Source: Sphingorhabdus sp. Alg239-R122
GTDB lineage: Bacteria; Pseudomonadota; Alphaproteobacteria; Sphingomonadales; Sphingomonadaceae
Direction: 5' to 3'
DNA: 64,000 nt
NCBI RefSeq assembly: GCF_900537065.1
Contig: NZ_UNRC01000003.1
Span: 272,850-336,849, forward strand
Position numbers and translations under genes: made by a program
In this document: positions 1 through 8,621 of the stretch, piece by piece
How positions within the stretch are numbered: the first letter of the stretch is position 1
Layout of the letters: the number at the start of each line of letters is the position of its first letter
The notes under the pieces: generated by a model
What the model was told of the DNA's origin: nothing
Seen by the model: the letters and a program-made list of their open reading frames with translations, nothing else
Databases searched by the model: none

Positions 1-1188
1 ACGCGGGCGGTCCAGGTTATTGAATGTCGCATTGGCAATATAGAGTATGCCGTTGAACAGGAAGAGCGGGGTAACGACCAACCCAAACAGGGCGACCAGG
101 TCCTGCCCCTGTTCGCTCAGGTTGAACTGCGCCGCTATCGGGCGGGCGAACAGGTAAAGCAATGGCCAGATGATGAGCAGGTAACCAGCGGCAAACAGCA
201 CGGCATTGTTGATAGCTGTACGCGCCCGGTCGAGCCGCATTGCGCCGAAATTCTGCCCGACAATCGGTCCGATCGCACCGGAGAGGGAGAAGAACAGGCC
301 AAAAGCCACCGGAATAATCCGCCCGATCAGCGCATAGGCCGCCACGATCGCGGCGCCATATTCGGCAATGAAGCGGAACGATATTGCACCGCCCACAGGG
401 GTGGCGAGGTTGGTCAGCACCGCCGGGATCATAATGTCCCATATGGCAGGCAGGTTGGCCTGGAACTCTTCCTTACGGAAAGGCGCAAATCCGCCATATA
501 TGCGCAGCACCGGCCAAAGGCCAAACGCGGCCATGGCAAAAATGGACAGCACGGTGGAATAGGCCGCGCCTGCAAAACCAAGGCCGACACCGAAAATCAG
601 AATCGGATCGAAGATACCATTGGTAAACGCCATAGCAAGTGTGGTGTTCATCGCCCTTTTTGCATCTCCATGCGCGCGTAAAAAGCCTGAACAGACCATG
701 CCAAGCACCGTTATCGGCGTGAATGGCATTACGATGCGGATATATTGCACAGCGGCATCCTTTGCCGCGCCGCTTGCGCCAAACAGGTCCATTATCTGCG
801 GCGAAAATACCCAAAATGCGATAGTGACAGGTATGGACAGGCCCACACCCAGCAGGGCGATATGGGTTAGCAGCGCGCGTGCGGCCTCCGCATCGCCGCT
901 TCCTATCCGCCGTGCGGCAAGTGCACTGATGGCAATCATCAGGCCGATATTGAGCGCACTGTTGAAAAACAGCAGGGTTGCGGCAAAGCCCATGCCGGCA
1001 GTGAGTGCATCATCGCCCAGTTGCGATATGAAATAGAGGTCGGCAAAATCGACCAGAAACATTGCGAGCAGGCCGAAGGATGAGGTCAGCGTCATAACCG
1101 CGACATGATGCATCAAATTGCCAGTCAGGAAGCGGGCCTGTTTGCTGTTGGCGGCATTGTCCTCGTCATGGCCGAGCTCACTGTCCAT
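1..1188 (-). CDS. MATE family multidrug/sodium efflux transporter, 3' end cut by window
   Basis: The reading frame is open from the ATG at 1188 to the window edge (396 codons, no stop). The N-terminus is a polar tail of about 30 residues, then hydrophobic segments typical of MATE antiporters, with the family-like phrase LVDFADLYFISQLGDDAL. The last visible residues, ANATFNNLDRPR, match the conserved second-half region of MATE proteins. MATE proteins export cationic drugs or metabolites in exchange for Na+ or H+ across the inner membrane. An in-frame stop lies about 80 bases upstream and GAGG precedes this ATG, which supports the start. The substrate cannot be told. Confidence 0.85.
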   Translation of the reverse strand, partial: MDSELGHDEDNAANSKQARFLTGNLMHHVAVMTLTSSFGLLAMFLVDFADLYFISQLGDDALTAGMGFAATLLFFNSALNIGLMIAISALAARRIGSGDAEAARALLTHIALLGVGLSIPVTIAFWVFSPQIMDLFGASGAAKDAAVQYIRIVMPFTPITVLGMVCSGFLRAHGDAKRAMNTTLAMAFTNGIFDPILIFGVGLGFAGAAYSTVLSIFAMAAFGLWPVLRIYGGFAPFRKEEFQANLPAIWDIMIPAVLTNLATPVGGAISFRFIAEYGAAIVAAYALIGRIIPVAFGLFFSLSGAIGPIVGQNFGAMRLDRARTAINNAVLFAAGYLLIIWPLLYLFARPIAAQFNLSEQGQDLVALFGLVVTPLFLFNGILYIANATFNNLDRPR

Positions 1189-1269
1189 ACCAGCCTCGCT
1201 GGCGCCGGTGGCGCTACCGATCGGCGCATGGGGCAATTCATCGTCGGGGGTCTGTGTGATGGTAATTTT

Positions 1270-1317
1270 CCGATACTGAGTTTAGCCGATACTGGGTTTA
1301 ACCGATACTGGGTTTAA
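1270..1317. repeat. Three tandem copies of a 16-bp repeat
   Basis: The unit CCGATACTGGGTTTAA occurs three times in a row; the first copy differs at two bases and a partial fourth (CCGATT) follows. It sits just upstream of the efflux gene and ends about 140 bases before the btuB promoter. The repeats put the in-frame stop ahead of the efflux ORF. Function unknown; could be replication slippage or a regulator array. Confidence 0.8.
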
Positions 1318-1457
1318 CCGATTCAGGCACTGGATGAACTTGCCGGTTGCTACTGCATCGCGCGCGGTGATGCCAGCTATGTTTAGTTTAGCAGCAATAA
1401 GCGTCGTTTAACGACTTCTGGCATTCAATATCCGTTCGTGCATCTGTTCGCAGGGGC

Positions 1458-1486
1458 TTGCACAAATGTACATAGGCTTTTAAAGC
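1458..1486 (+). promoter_or_regulatory. Putative promoter of the B12 riboswitch/btu operon
   Basis: TTGCAC at 1458-1463 and TAAAGC at 1481-1486 are separated by 17 bases. A transcript starting about 7 bases after the -10 would begin almost exactly at the base of the riboswitch P1 stem (1495). The hexamers are weak matches, so this rests mainly on the position. Confidence 0.45.
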
Positions 1487-1494
1487 CCGTTTCA

Positions 1495-1683
1495 CGTTAC
1501 AGGTCGGGCGGAAACGTCCGTGAATTGGGAATTTGGAACATGGCTGCGTGCATTAGGCACACAGCTGCACCAAAGCTGCCCTCGCAACTGTGACCGGCGA
1601 GTTTTTGCATATCAAGCCACTGGAGCAATCTGGGAAGGCATGCGGAAATGAGGACCCGGGAGCCAGGAGACCAGCCCGTAACG
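1495..1683 (+). ncRNA. Cobalamin (adenosylcobalamin) riboswitch
   Basis: This leader contains the classic B12-box features: GAATTGGGAATTTGG near 1522, GCTGCCCTCGCAACTGTGACC near 1577 and GACCCGGGAGCCAGGAGACC near 1653. CGTTAC at 1495-1500 pairs with GTAACG at 1678-1683 as the closing P1 stem. Such RNAs bind adenosylcobalamin and shut off downstream expression when B12 is plentiful. It precedes btuB by 135 bases and presumably controls the whole btuBFCD unit. Whether it acts by termination or by hiding the btuB ribosome site (GGTGAAGGAG) cannot be told by eye. Confidence 0.95.
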
Positions 1684-1818
1684 GTCGTTTTTCCGCACGG
1701 GCGAGGTGTACCGAACGGACGAAGCATGGTTTTGGGTGCGGCAATGGTGCTGCGTTCTGAAACCAGCCCTTCGCATGACGGCGTTAAGTGAAACGGTCAT
1801 GGTGAAGGAGAAAAACCC

Positions 1819-3765
1819 ATGAAAAAACTACGAAGAAATACGCTGCTGGGCGGGTTATCTGTCCTGGCTTTGGTAAGCGTGCCTGATATCGCAAAGGCGC
1901 AGGATGTTGCAGGTGCAAAAGAGTATAGCGATAAGATCGTAATTGCGGACCTACGTTTGCCGGCAGAAGAATCGATAGTCGTAATCGCTACTGGCAATAG
2001 AGAGAAAATCACCCGGCAAGGCCAGGCCATCACTGTCATTGGCGAAGAAGAACTGGAGCGCATCCAAGCCGCAGATATCTTGCCAGTCCTTGAACGCGCG
2101 CCCGGCGTTACAGTCTCTCGCAATGGCCCTGTTGGGGGATTTTCCGCTGTTCGCATCCGCGGCAGCGAAGCGGAGCAGGTGCTAGTGCTGATCGATGGTG
2201 TACGGGTGAATGATCCATCGTCGCCGGGTGGCGGGTTTGATTTCAGTAATGCACTCGCGGGCAATATCTCAAAAATCGAATTATTGCGCGGGCCCAACTC
2301 CGTGGTGTGGGGCAGTCAGGCTGTGGGCGGTGTTATTGCTATCACGACCGGCGGGCAGGGCGATACCATTAATCTGCGCGGTGAATATGGCAGCTTTGAT
2401 ACCTTCAATATTTCCGGCAATGTATCACGTGATATCGGCCCGTTGTCTCTTGGCGTAAGCGGCGGTTATTACCAGACGGATGGCTATTCCAGCTTTGCGG
2501 GTGGAACCGAAGCTGATGGTTTTGACCAGGCCTATGTAAATGCGCGGGCCAATGTGGAAATCACCGACGGCCTAAGCGCCGAAATGCGTGGCCGATATGC
2601 CGATGGCCGCACCGAGATTGACGGTTTCCCCGCACCGCTATTCGCCTTTGCAGATACGGCCGAGTTTCAGGATACCGAGCAATGGTCGGGCTATGCCGGG
2701 CTGGCTTACTTGGGCGACAGTTTCTCCCTGCGGGGTGGCTATTCGATCAGCGATATTGATCGCACGAATTTCAATCCAGCATTCGGGAATAATCCTAGTT
2801 TCTTTGCCAAAGGTCGTACAGAAAGATTTGAATTAAAAGGTAATTGGTATATTACGGATCAATTCGCTTTTGCTTTCGGTGCGGAAAGTGAGAACAGCGA
2901 ATTTAATACCGGGGCGACCGCAGAAACGGGGATTGACAGCGGCTATGGCCTGCTGAGTTTTTCGGGCGGACCACTCAACCTTTCGGCGGGTCTACGCGTA
3001 GATGACCATGAGCAGTTTGGGTCTGAAGTGACACTGGGTGCCAATGGCAGTTTCGATATCGTCGGTGAGTGGCGTTTCCGGGCCAGCTATGGCGAAGGTT
3101 TCAAGGCACCCACTTTGTTTCAGCTGCTGAGCGATTTTGGCAATGCGTCGCTGCAGTCAGAAAAAAGCCAGAACTATGATATCGGTATTGAACATGGTTT
3201 GCGCCAAGCGGGGTTTTATGCGGCGCTGACGTTGTTTCAGCGCGATACCCGGAACCAGATTGATTTTGTGTCCTGTTTTGGCGTGGTTGATCCTATTTGC
3301 ACTGGTCGCCCGTTTGGCACGTATGACAATGTGGCGAAGGCACGGGCGCGAGGGTTTGAAGCGGAGCTGGGTGCTGATGTATCGGCCCGGCTGCGCACCA
3401 GTGCGGCCTATAGCTATATCGACACTGAAAACCGAAGCGAAGCTTCGCCCAATTTCGGTAATGTATTGGCACGGCGGCCGAAACATGCGCTGACACTTTC
3501 GGCGGACTGGAACAGCAGCAAAACGCGTGAGGGCGTCAACATCGGTGCGGATATGCGGCTGGTCGGCGACAGTTTCGACAATGCGCCCAATTCCGTCCTG
3601 CTCGACGGCTATGCGCTGCTGACACTGCGTACATCGGTGCCATTCGGTGATATGTTCGAACTATATGGCCGTATCGAAAACCTGTTTGATGTCGATTACC
3701 AGACCGTGGCCAATTTTGGCACAGCCGGCCGTGCGGGCACAATCGGCGCAAGGGTTCGTTTCTGA
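1819..3765 (+). CDS. btuB: TonB-dependent outer membrane vitamin B12 receptor
   Basis: 648 residues with a signal peptide (cleavage expected after AKA27), a TonB-box-like segment ESIVVIATG, a plug domain (about 55-165; DILPVLERAPGVTVSRNG and RIRGSEAEQVLVLIDGVRV) and a C-terminal 22-strand-type barrel ending in aromatic ...GARVRF. The length is close to E. coli BtuB. The cobalamin riboswitch directly upstream and the B12 ABC transporter downstream fix the substrate. It moves cobalamins across the outer membrane with TonB energy. The start is supported by GGAGAA nine bases upstream. The stop shares one base with the next start. Confidence 0.95.
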   Translation: MKKLRRNTLLGGLSVLALVSVPDIAKAQDVAGAKEYSDKIVIADLRLPAEESIVVIATGNREKITRQGQAITVIGEEELERIQAADILPVLERAPGVTVSRNGPVGGFSAVRIRGSEAEQVLVLIDGVRVNDPSSPGGGFDFSNALAGNISKIELLRGPNSVVWGSQAVGGVIAITTGGQGDTINLRGEYGSFDTFNISGNVSRDIGPLSLGVSGGYYQTDGYSSFAGGTEADGFDQAYVNARANVEITDGLSAEMRGRYADGRTEIDGFPAPLFAFADTAEFQDTEQWSGYAGLAYLGDSFSLRGGYSISDIDRTNFNPAFGNNPSFFAKGRTERFELKGNWYITDQFAFAFGAESENSEFNTGATAETGIDSGYGLLSFSGGPLNLSAGLRVDDHEQFGSEVTLGANGSFDIVGEWRFRASYGEGFKAPTLFQLLSDFGNASLQSEKSQNYDIGIEHGLRQAGFYAALTLFQRDTRNQIDFVSCFGVVDPICTGRPFGTYDNVAKARARGFEAELGADVSARLRTSAAYSYIDTENRSEASPNFGNVLARRPKHALTLSADWNSSKTREGVNIGADMRLVGDSFDNAPNSVLLDGYALLTLRTSVPFGDMFELYGRIENLFDVDYQTVANFGTAGRAGTIGARVRF

Positions 3766-4601
3766 TGAAACGGCTTCTCCTTCCGGTATCTTTGCTGCTC
3801 ACCGCCTGTTCGGGTGGTGAGCGGCAAGAAGCACCGGAAGGAGAGCTGCCTAGCATTGTTTCGATCAATCCCTGCACCGATGCGATATTGGCTGAGGTGG
3901 CCGACCCTGCGCAGATACTGGCAATCAGCCATTATTCACATGATCCGCAGGCGGCTTCGATGCCACTGGAGATTGCACGGCGCTACCCCGCCATTTCGGG
4001 CAGTGTCGAAGAAGTGTTAGCGCTTGAGCCCGATATTGTCATCGCGGGCGGGCATGTCAGCCCAGCCGCGGTTGACGCACTGGACCGGCTCGGGATTGTA
4101 CTTGTACAGGCCCCGGTTGCGAACAGCGTCGAAGAAAGCGATGCCGCGATCCGTTCTATTTCAGCCGCCATTGGACGGACGGAGCAGGGAGAAAAGCTGG
4201 TGAGGCGTATTGCCGCAGCGCTTGACGAAAACGCACCGCAGTCTGGCGGACCTGTGCCTGCTCTGGTCTGGCAGGGCGGGGGGCTTGTACCGGGCGGCGG
4301 CACATTGATCGACGACCTGCTGTCGCGCGCCGGCTTTGATAATGTGGCGGAGGATCACGGGCTTGCCATGTGGGATGTGCTGGGCCTTGAATATCTGGTC
4401 GATAATCCGCCCCGGGTGCTGCTTTCGTCAACGGGTTCCGTGGCGCAGGAGGACAGGATGCTGGGCCATCCGGCGCTGAAGCATCTTGAAGGACAGATGA
4501 AAACCGCGCAGTTTGACCAAAGCCTGATTTTTTGTGGCGGGCCGACCATTATCCGCGCAGCAGAGCGGCTGGCGGCGATAAGGCGGGAGGTAAAAGAATG
4601 A
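3765..4601 (+). CDS. btuF: Cobalamin ABC transporter substrate-binding lipoprotein
   Basis: 278 residues with a lipobox (LLTAC, Cys15) and a periplasmic-binding fold of the BtuF/FepB class: PSIVSINPCTDAIL, then SGSVEEVLALEPDIVIAG, the usual N-lobe core of this family. It would catch cobalamin in the periplasm and hand it to BtuCD. The ATG overlaps the btuB stop (TGATG), so translational coupling is likely. The Cys in NPCTD is common in sphingomonad homologues. The assignment rests on family features and on its place in the operon. Confidence 0.92.
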   Translation: MKRLLLPVSLLLTACSGGERQEAPEGELPSIVSINPCTDAILAEVADPAQILAISHYSHDPQAASMPLEIARRYPAISGSVEEVLALEPDIVIAGGHVSPAAVDALDRLGIVLVQAPVANSVEESDAAIRSISAAIGRTEQGEKLVRRIAAALDENAPQSGGPVPALVWQGGGLVPGGGTLIDDLLSRAGFDNVAEDHGLAMWDVLGLEYLVDNPPRVLLSSTGSVAQEDRMLGHPALKHLEGQMKTAQFDQSLIFCGGPTIIRAAERLAAIRREVKE

Positions 4602-5563
4602 ATACCCGCCTCAACCTTTTTCTTATTTTTGTGCTTGCCGTGACTTTTGTGCTGTCTTTGCTGGCGGGCAAGGTGTGGCTGCCATTTGATGAATGGGGCG
4701 CAGGTGGCACAGCGGCTATCATTCTGGCGGAACTACGCCTGCCGCGTGCGGTGCTGGCGATTGTGATTGGTGCAGGATTGGGCATGGCGGGTGCGGTGAT
4801 GCAGGGTTTTCTGCGCAACCCGCTGGCGGATCCCGGACTGTTCGGCATTTCACCGGGTGCTGCGCTGGGTGCTGTGCTGTCGCTCTATTTCGGTTTTGCG
4901 GCCAGCGCGTGGCTGCTGCCTATATTCGCCCTAATCGGTGCAGGTGGAGCGATGTTCCTGCTGGCACTGATCGCCGGACGCAGCGCGAGCATTATCCTGT
5001 TCACGCTTGCGGGCATGATGATTGCCAGCCTTGCTGGCGCTTTTACCTCGCTCGCCATATCGCTCGCGCCCACGCCTTTTGCCATGACCGAAATCGTCAC
5101 CTGGTTGATGGGTGCGCTCACTGACCGAAGCTGGCGCGATGTCTGGATTGCCGCGCCGCTTATTGGACTTGGCATGGTGTGCCTGATGATGACAATGCGC
5201 GCGCTGGATGCGCTGACATTGGGCGAGGCGGCGGCACGTTCGCTGGGCGTGAATATGGTGCGACTGCAATGGTGGATTATCATCGGCATCGGGTTGAGCG
5301 TCGGTGCATCGGTGGCAGTGGCGGGTATAATCGGCTTTGTCGGACTGGTTGTGCCGCATCTTGTACGCCCGCTCACAGATGGCAGGCCATCTTCGCTGCT
5401 TGTCCCTTCGGCGTTGGCAGGCGCAGTGCTGCTGCTCGCCGCGGATAGCCTGGTCCGTATATTGCCAATGGCGAGCGAGCTGCGTCTTGGTATTGCCATG
5501 TCGCTAATCGGCGGACCATTTTTCCTGGCGCTCCTCATCCAGATGCGGAGGAAGCTCGCATGA
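4598..5563 (+). CDS. btuC: Cobalamin ABC transporter permease
   Basis: 321 residues of FecCD-family permease with about ten membrane segments. Diagnostic phrases are LRLPRAVLAIVIGAGLGMAG, GAVMQGFLRNPLADPGLFGISPGAALGA and the cytoplasmic coupling region GIIGFVGLVVPHLVRP. The frame could begin 66 bases earlier, but the ATG at 4598 has GGGAGG upstream and overlaps the btuF stop by four bases (ATGA). It forms the membrane channel of the B12 importer with BtuD. Confidence 0.93.
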   Translation: MNTRLNLFLIFVLAVTFVLSLLAGKVWLPFDEWGAGGTAAIILAELRLPRAVLAIVIGAGLGMAGAVMQGFLRNPLADPGLFGISPGAALGAVLSLYFGFAASAWLLPIFALIGAGGAMFLLALIAGRSASIILFTLAGMMIASLAGAFTSLAISLAPTPFAMTEIVTWLMGALTDRSWRDVWIAAPLIGLGMVCLMMTMRALDALTLGEAAARSLGVNMVRLQWWIIIGIGLSVGASVAVAGIIGFVGLVVPHLVRPLTDGRPSSLLVPSALAGAVLLLAADSLVRILPMASELRLGIAMSLIGGPFFLALLIQMRRKLA

Positions 5564-6342
5564 CGCTCGCAGCGCAAGACATCAGCGTCCGGCTAGGCAA
5601 TACGCAGATACTGGAAGGCGTGCACGCGGCTTTTGCGCGCGGGCAGGTGAGTGCGATAGTCGGCCCCAATGGCGCCGGCAAATCGACCCTGCTTGATTGC
5701 CTTGCAGGCTTGCGCGTGCCGGATATGGGTGAAGTGTCGCTGGATGATGCCCCCTTGACTGATATTCCGCCCGGACAGCGTGCACAGCGGCTCGGCTATC
5801 TGCCGCAGGTGCAGGATGTGCATTGGGACATTGATGCGCGCGCGCTGGTGGCGATAGGCCGTTTTCCGCATCGCGGCGCTTTTGCGGGTGAAAGCGAGAT
5901 GGACCGCAGCGCGATTGATGATGCCATGGCAGCTATGGATGTGACAGGGTTTGCGGCCCGCAGCGTGAACAGTCTGTCGGGCGGTGAACGTGCAAGGGTA
6001 CTGGTGGCGCGCGTACTGGCTACACAGCCTGATTGGCTGTTGGTCGATGAACCGCTGGCCAACCTTGATATCGCGCATCAACTGGACATGCTGGCCGCGC
6101 TCCAAAAGGCGGCGCATGATGGCGGTATGGGTGTTGTCATGGTGCTGCACGATTTGTCTCATGCCATGAACTTCGCCGACCATGTGCTCATGCTGGACAG
6201 CGGCATGGTAGCTGCAAATGGCGGGCCTGCCGATGCGTTATCAGTGCAGAATATCGAAAATGTGTATCATGTGCATGCGCGGTGGCTGGAAAGCGGTGAC
6301 GGACAGAAACTGTTGTATAGCGCCCCGCATGACCAGGCCTGA
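5560..6342 (+). CDS. btuD: Cobalamin ABC transporter ATP-binding protein
   Basis: 260 residues with Walker A GPNGAGKST (35-43), the Q-loop region YLPQVQDV, the signature LSGGERARV, Walker B WLLVDEPLANLD and the switch His in VLHDLSHA. This is the FecE/BtuD class of importer ATPases. It overlaps btuC by four bases (ATGA), so all three transporter genes are probably translated as a coupled unit. It energises B12 entry into the cytoplasm. The gene ends two bases from the convergent gene at 6345, with no space for an independent terminator. Confidence 0.93.
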   Translation: MTLAAQDISVRLGNTQILEGVHAAFARGQVSAIVGPNGAGKSTLLDCLAGLRVPDMGEVSLDDAPLTDIPPGQRAQRLGYLPQVQDVHWDIDARALVAIGRFPHRGAFAGESEMDRSAIDDAMAAMDVTGFAARSVNSLSGGERARVLVARVLATQPDWLLVDEPLANLDIAHQLDMLAALQKAAHDGGMGVVMVLHDLSHAMNFADHVLMLDSGMVAANGGPADALSVQNIENVYHVHARWLESGDGQKLLYSAPHDQA

Positions 6343-6344
6343 AT

Positions 6345-6932
6345 TTAGCGGGTTTTTGCTTTTGTATCCATCTTCTTTGTGTACAGCCCGTCAAAAACGG
6401 TCGTCCATGTTGTGCCGTCGTCCTGGCTGGATTGCCAGTGCTGGCGCACACTGCCGTCGGCATTCGGCGTCCATGTCACACGGCTGATGGGTGCGTCTTT
6501 TGCCTTGTGGGCCATGCCTTTGTCACCCAGCACCATTTCGCCTTTGTCATTCAGGCCGCCTTCGATAAACAGCGCGCCACCATCACGGCCGATCCATGTC
6601 TGATGCCAGACTTTGCGTGCGGCATCGTAAAAGCTCATGCTCATGCCGGTATAGCCGCCTTTGGTTGTGTAATCCTCGCTCACTACGCAACCCAGATGCT
6701 CAGATGTCAGGATGTTGGTGGCGCTCGGCGCATCCCGCCCCGCCGGGGTAACATCCCATGTGCCCAGCCAGAAATTAAACTGCTTGTGCTCTGGCGTGTC
6801 GCACGGGGGTGTCTGCGCCGGTGCTGGTGGCGGCGGTGTGTTCTGGGTTTCCTGCGCGATTGCCGGGCAGGCGAGTGAAAACAATGCCGCCGCGATACAT
6901 GCTTTCGCCCTGATATTTTGTGAATAAGCCAT
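6345..6932 (-). CDS. Secreted DUF1579-like protein of unknown function
   Basis: About 195 residues: a signal peptide ending near PAIAQ, a Pro-rich linker (TPPPPAPAQTPP), then a lipocalin-like domain with FWLGTWDV, SEHLGCVVSEDY, GGYTGMSMSFYDA, WHQTWIGRDGG and VFDGLY. These phrases recur in a widespread family of exported proteins of unknown role. I chose the third possible ATG (6932) because GGGGGA stands four bases before it; ATGs at 6944 and 6956 are possible. Convergent with btuD. Confidence 0.75.
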   Translation of the reverse strand: MAYSQNIRAKACIAAALFSLACPAIAQETQNTPPPPAPAQTPPCDTPEHKQFNFWLGTWDVTPAGRDAPSATNILTSEHLGCVVSEDYTTKGGYTGMSMSFYDAARKVWHQTWIGRDGGALFIEGGLNDKGEMVLGDKGMAHKAKDAPISRVTWTPNADGSVRQHWQSSQDDGTTWTTVFDGLYTKKMDTKAKTR

Positions 6933-7040
6933 AGTGTCCCCCATTAGTGTGGGCATCTTATGCGGCAGGAGGTGCTACCATGGCAAATATGGCTCGACCA
7001 AGTGCGAACAGGTTTCGATTATGGCAGGATGGCTCCGCGC

Positions 7041-8429
7041 CTATGCGTTCCAGCTTTTGCGCAGCCGTCCGACAAATTCATTGCTGCGCTTGCCGAGCAG
7101 GGCCATATTCTCGTCCACCTTGCCAAAGCCGGTTTCAAGCGCTTCGATATCGTCGTTCACATCCTGTGTATCGCTGCGGATAATTGCGATCGAACCCGAC
7201 ATGCTGTCAGCGGCAAGGGCGGTCTCATCAACAGCGGCGGTGATGGTGGTGACGGTCTGTGCCTGTTGTTCCATCGCCTCGCGGATACGCGTGGCTGATG
7301 CCTGTACATTTTCGACTGTCGCGCGGATTTGCCGGCTGGTTTCGACATTGGTCGAAGCCGCGCTTTGGATCGCTCCGATTTTTGTCGCAATCTCGCCTGT
7401 GGCCTTGGCGGTCTGGCTGGCGAGGCTCTTGACTTCTTGCGCGACGACCGCAAATCCGCGCCCCGCTTCACCTGCGCGTGCGGCTTCTATCGTGGCGTTG
7501 AGCGCGAGCAGGTTGGTCTGACCTGCAATTTCCTGAATCAGGCTGACAATGGATTCGATGGATTCCGCGTGACCCGCTAGTGTGGCGGAAACATTGGCGG
7601 CTTCCTGTGTCTGCTCTGCGGCTTGTGTTGCGATTTCAGCAGCGCCCTGAACTTCATGACGCGTATCTTCAATCACACGGATCAGCCCGGCCGTGGTTGT
7701 CGCGGCTTCGCGCATAGCTATGGCTGACTGCTCTGCGGCAGATGCCACTTCGGATGATTTTTCGTGCATCCGCGCCGTCCGCTCGGATACCTGCTGCGCC
7801 TGTTTTTTCAGATGTGTACTATTGCCCGAAATTTCATCAATGGTGCTGGCTATTTCGTGGGTGAAATGGTCGCCGCTCTCATTCTGCCGCGTTTCCGCCA
7901 TGGCTTGTTTCACCATGTCATAGCAATAGGTGAGGATGGTGATTTCCAGCGCCGCGACTGATGTTATGACACGGTGGTAATCGGCATAGGCCGGGTCATC
8001 TGCCGCCACATTGCGTTGCATGATTTCCATGCATTTTTGTGACCCTGCCATTGATGCGGCGATAAATAGGTTTAGCGGAATGTCGTTGCTGTTCGCAATT
8101 CGTGCAGTTTCGTGGATATTTTCGATCCATGCGCCATTTTCAACTTCGCTATAGCGCGAACGGATATATTCGGGCGTGGCCCTGATCCGTGCCTCTACAT
8201 CTCCGCGGGCAAGATCGGTAATGTCATGCCCCTTGTCTTTCCAGAAGCCCCAGAAAGCTTCACCGATTTCAATGGCATCATCGGCGATGCGCGCAAACAT
8301 TTCCGCGCCCACCCGGTTCAAATCACCGTGCGAATTATGAAGCGTCAGCGTGTCGGCAAAATACTGCCTGTAGCGTGCCTCTTCACGGGCCAGAATAGTG
8401 TCATCGATTTTAAGTGTCTGCGCGGTCAT
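7041..8429 (-). CDS. Soluble globin-coupled-sensor-type methyl-accepting chemotaxis protein
   Basis: 462 residues without a membrane segment. Residues 1-180 look like the protoglobin/globin-coupled sensor domain ([21 protein letters not shown], then [13 protein letters not shown]). Residues 200-460 form the MCP coiled coil with the conserved hairpin tip (about 299-340: [20 protein letters not shown]). It would signal to CheA/CheW in the cytoplasm. In my alignment by eye to HemAT-type sensors, the proximal haem His position falls on Ala112, so haem binding is doubtful. The ATG is followed upstream by AGGAGC (7 bases). No other che gene lies nearby. Confidence 0.85.
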   Translation of the reverse strand: MTAQTLKIDDTILAREEARYRQYFADTLTLHNSHGDLNRVGAEMFARIADDAIEIGEAFWGFWKDKGHDITDLARGDVEARIRATPEYIRSRYSEVENGAWIENIHETARIANSNDIPLNLFIAASMAGSQKCMEIMQRNVAADDPAYADYHRVITSVAALEITILTYCYDMVKQAMAETRQNESGDHFTHEIASTIDEISGNSTHLKKQAQQVSERTARMHEKSSEVASAAEQSAIAMREAATTTAGLIRVIEDTRHEVQGAAEIATQAAEQTQEAANVSATLAGHAESIESIVSLIQEIAGQTNLLALNATIEAARAGEAGRGFAVVAQEVKSLASQTAKATGEIATKIGAIQSAASTNVETSRQIRATVENVQASATRIREAMEQQAQTVTTITAAVDETALAADSMSGSIAIIRSDTQDVNDDIEALETGFGKVDENMALLGKRSNEFVGRLRKSWNA

Positions 8430-8565
8430 GCAATGCTCCTAAGGTCTTGAACCGGGCATAGGGTAGACATGGTTAATTATTGGTTAGGAACATACACATT
8501 TGCACATTAGTCACGGATCGCCATATGGGGAACGAAATATAGGTACTGATGGACTTGCTTCATTG

Positions 8566-8580
8566 GAACAAATATGGAAC
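8566..8580 (+). promoter_or_regulatory. LexA (SOS) box of uvrA, alphaproteobacterial type
   Basis: GAAC-N7-GAAC (GAACAAATATGGAAC) is an exact match to the direct-repeat LexA site known from alphaproteobacteria (GTTC-N7-GTTC on the other strand). It lies 41 bases before the uvrA start, where a repressor would block transcription. Confidence 0.85.
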
Positions 8581-8621
8581 AAGCGGATTGCCACTCTGAC
8601 TCATATAAAGGTTTCTTCTGA

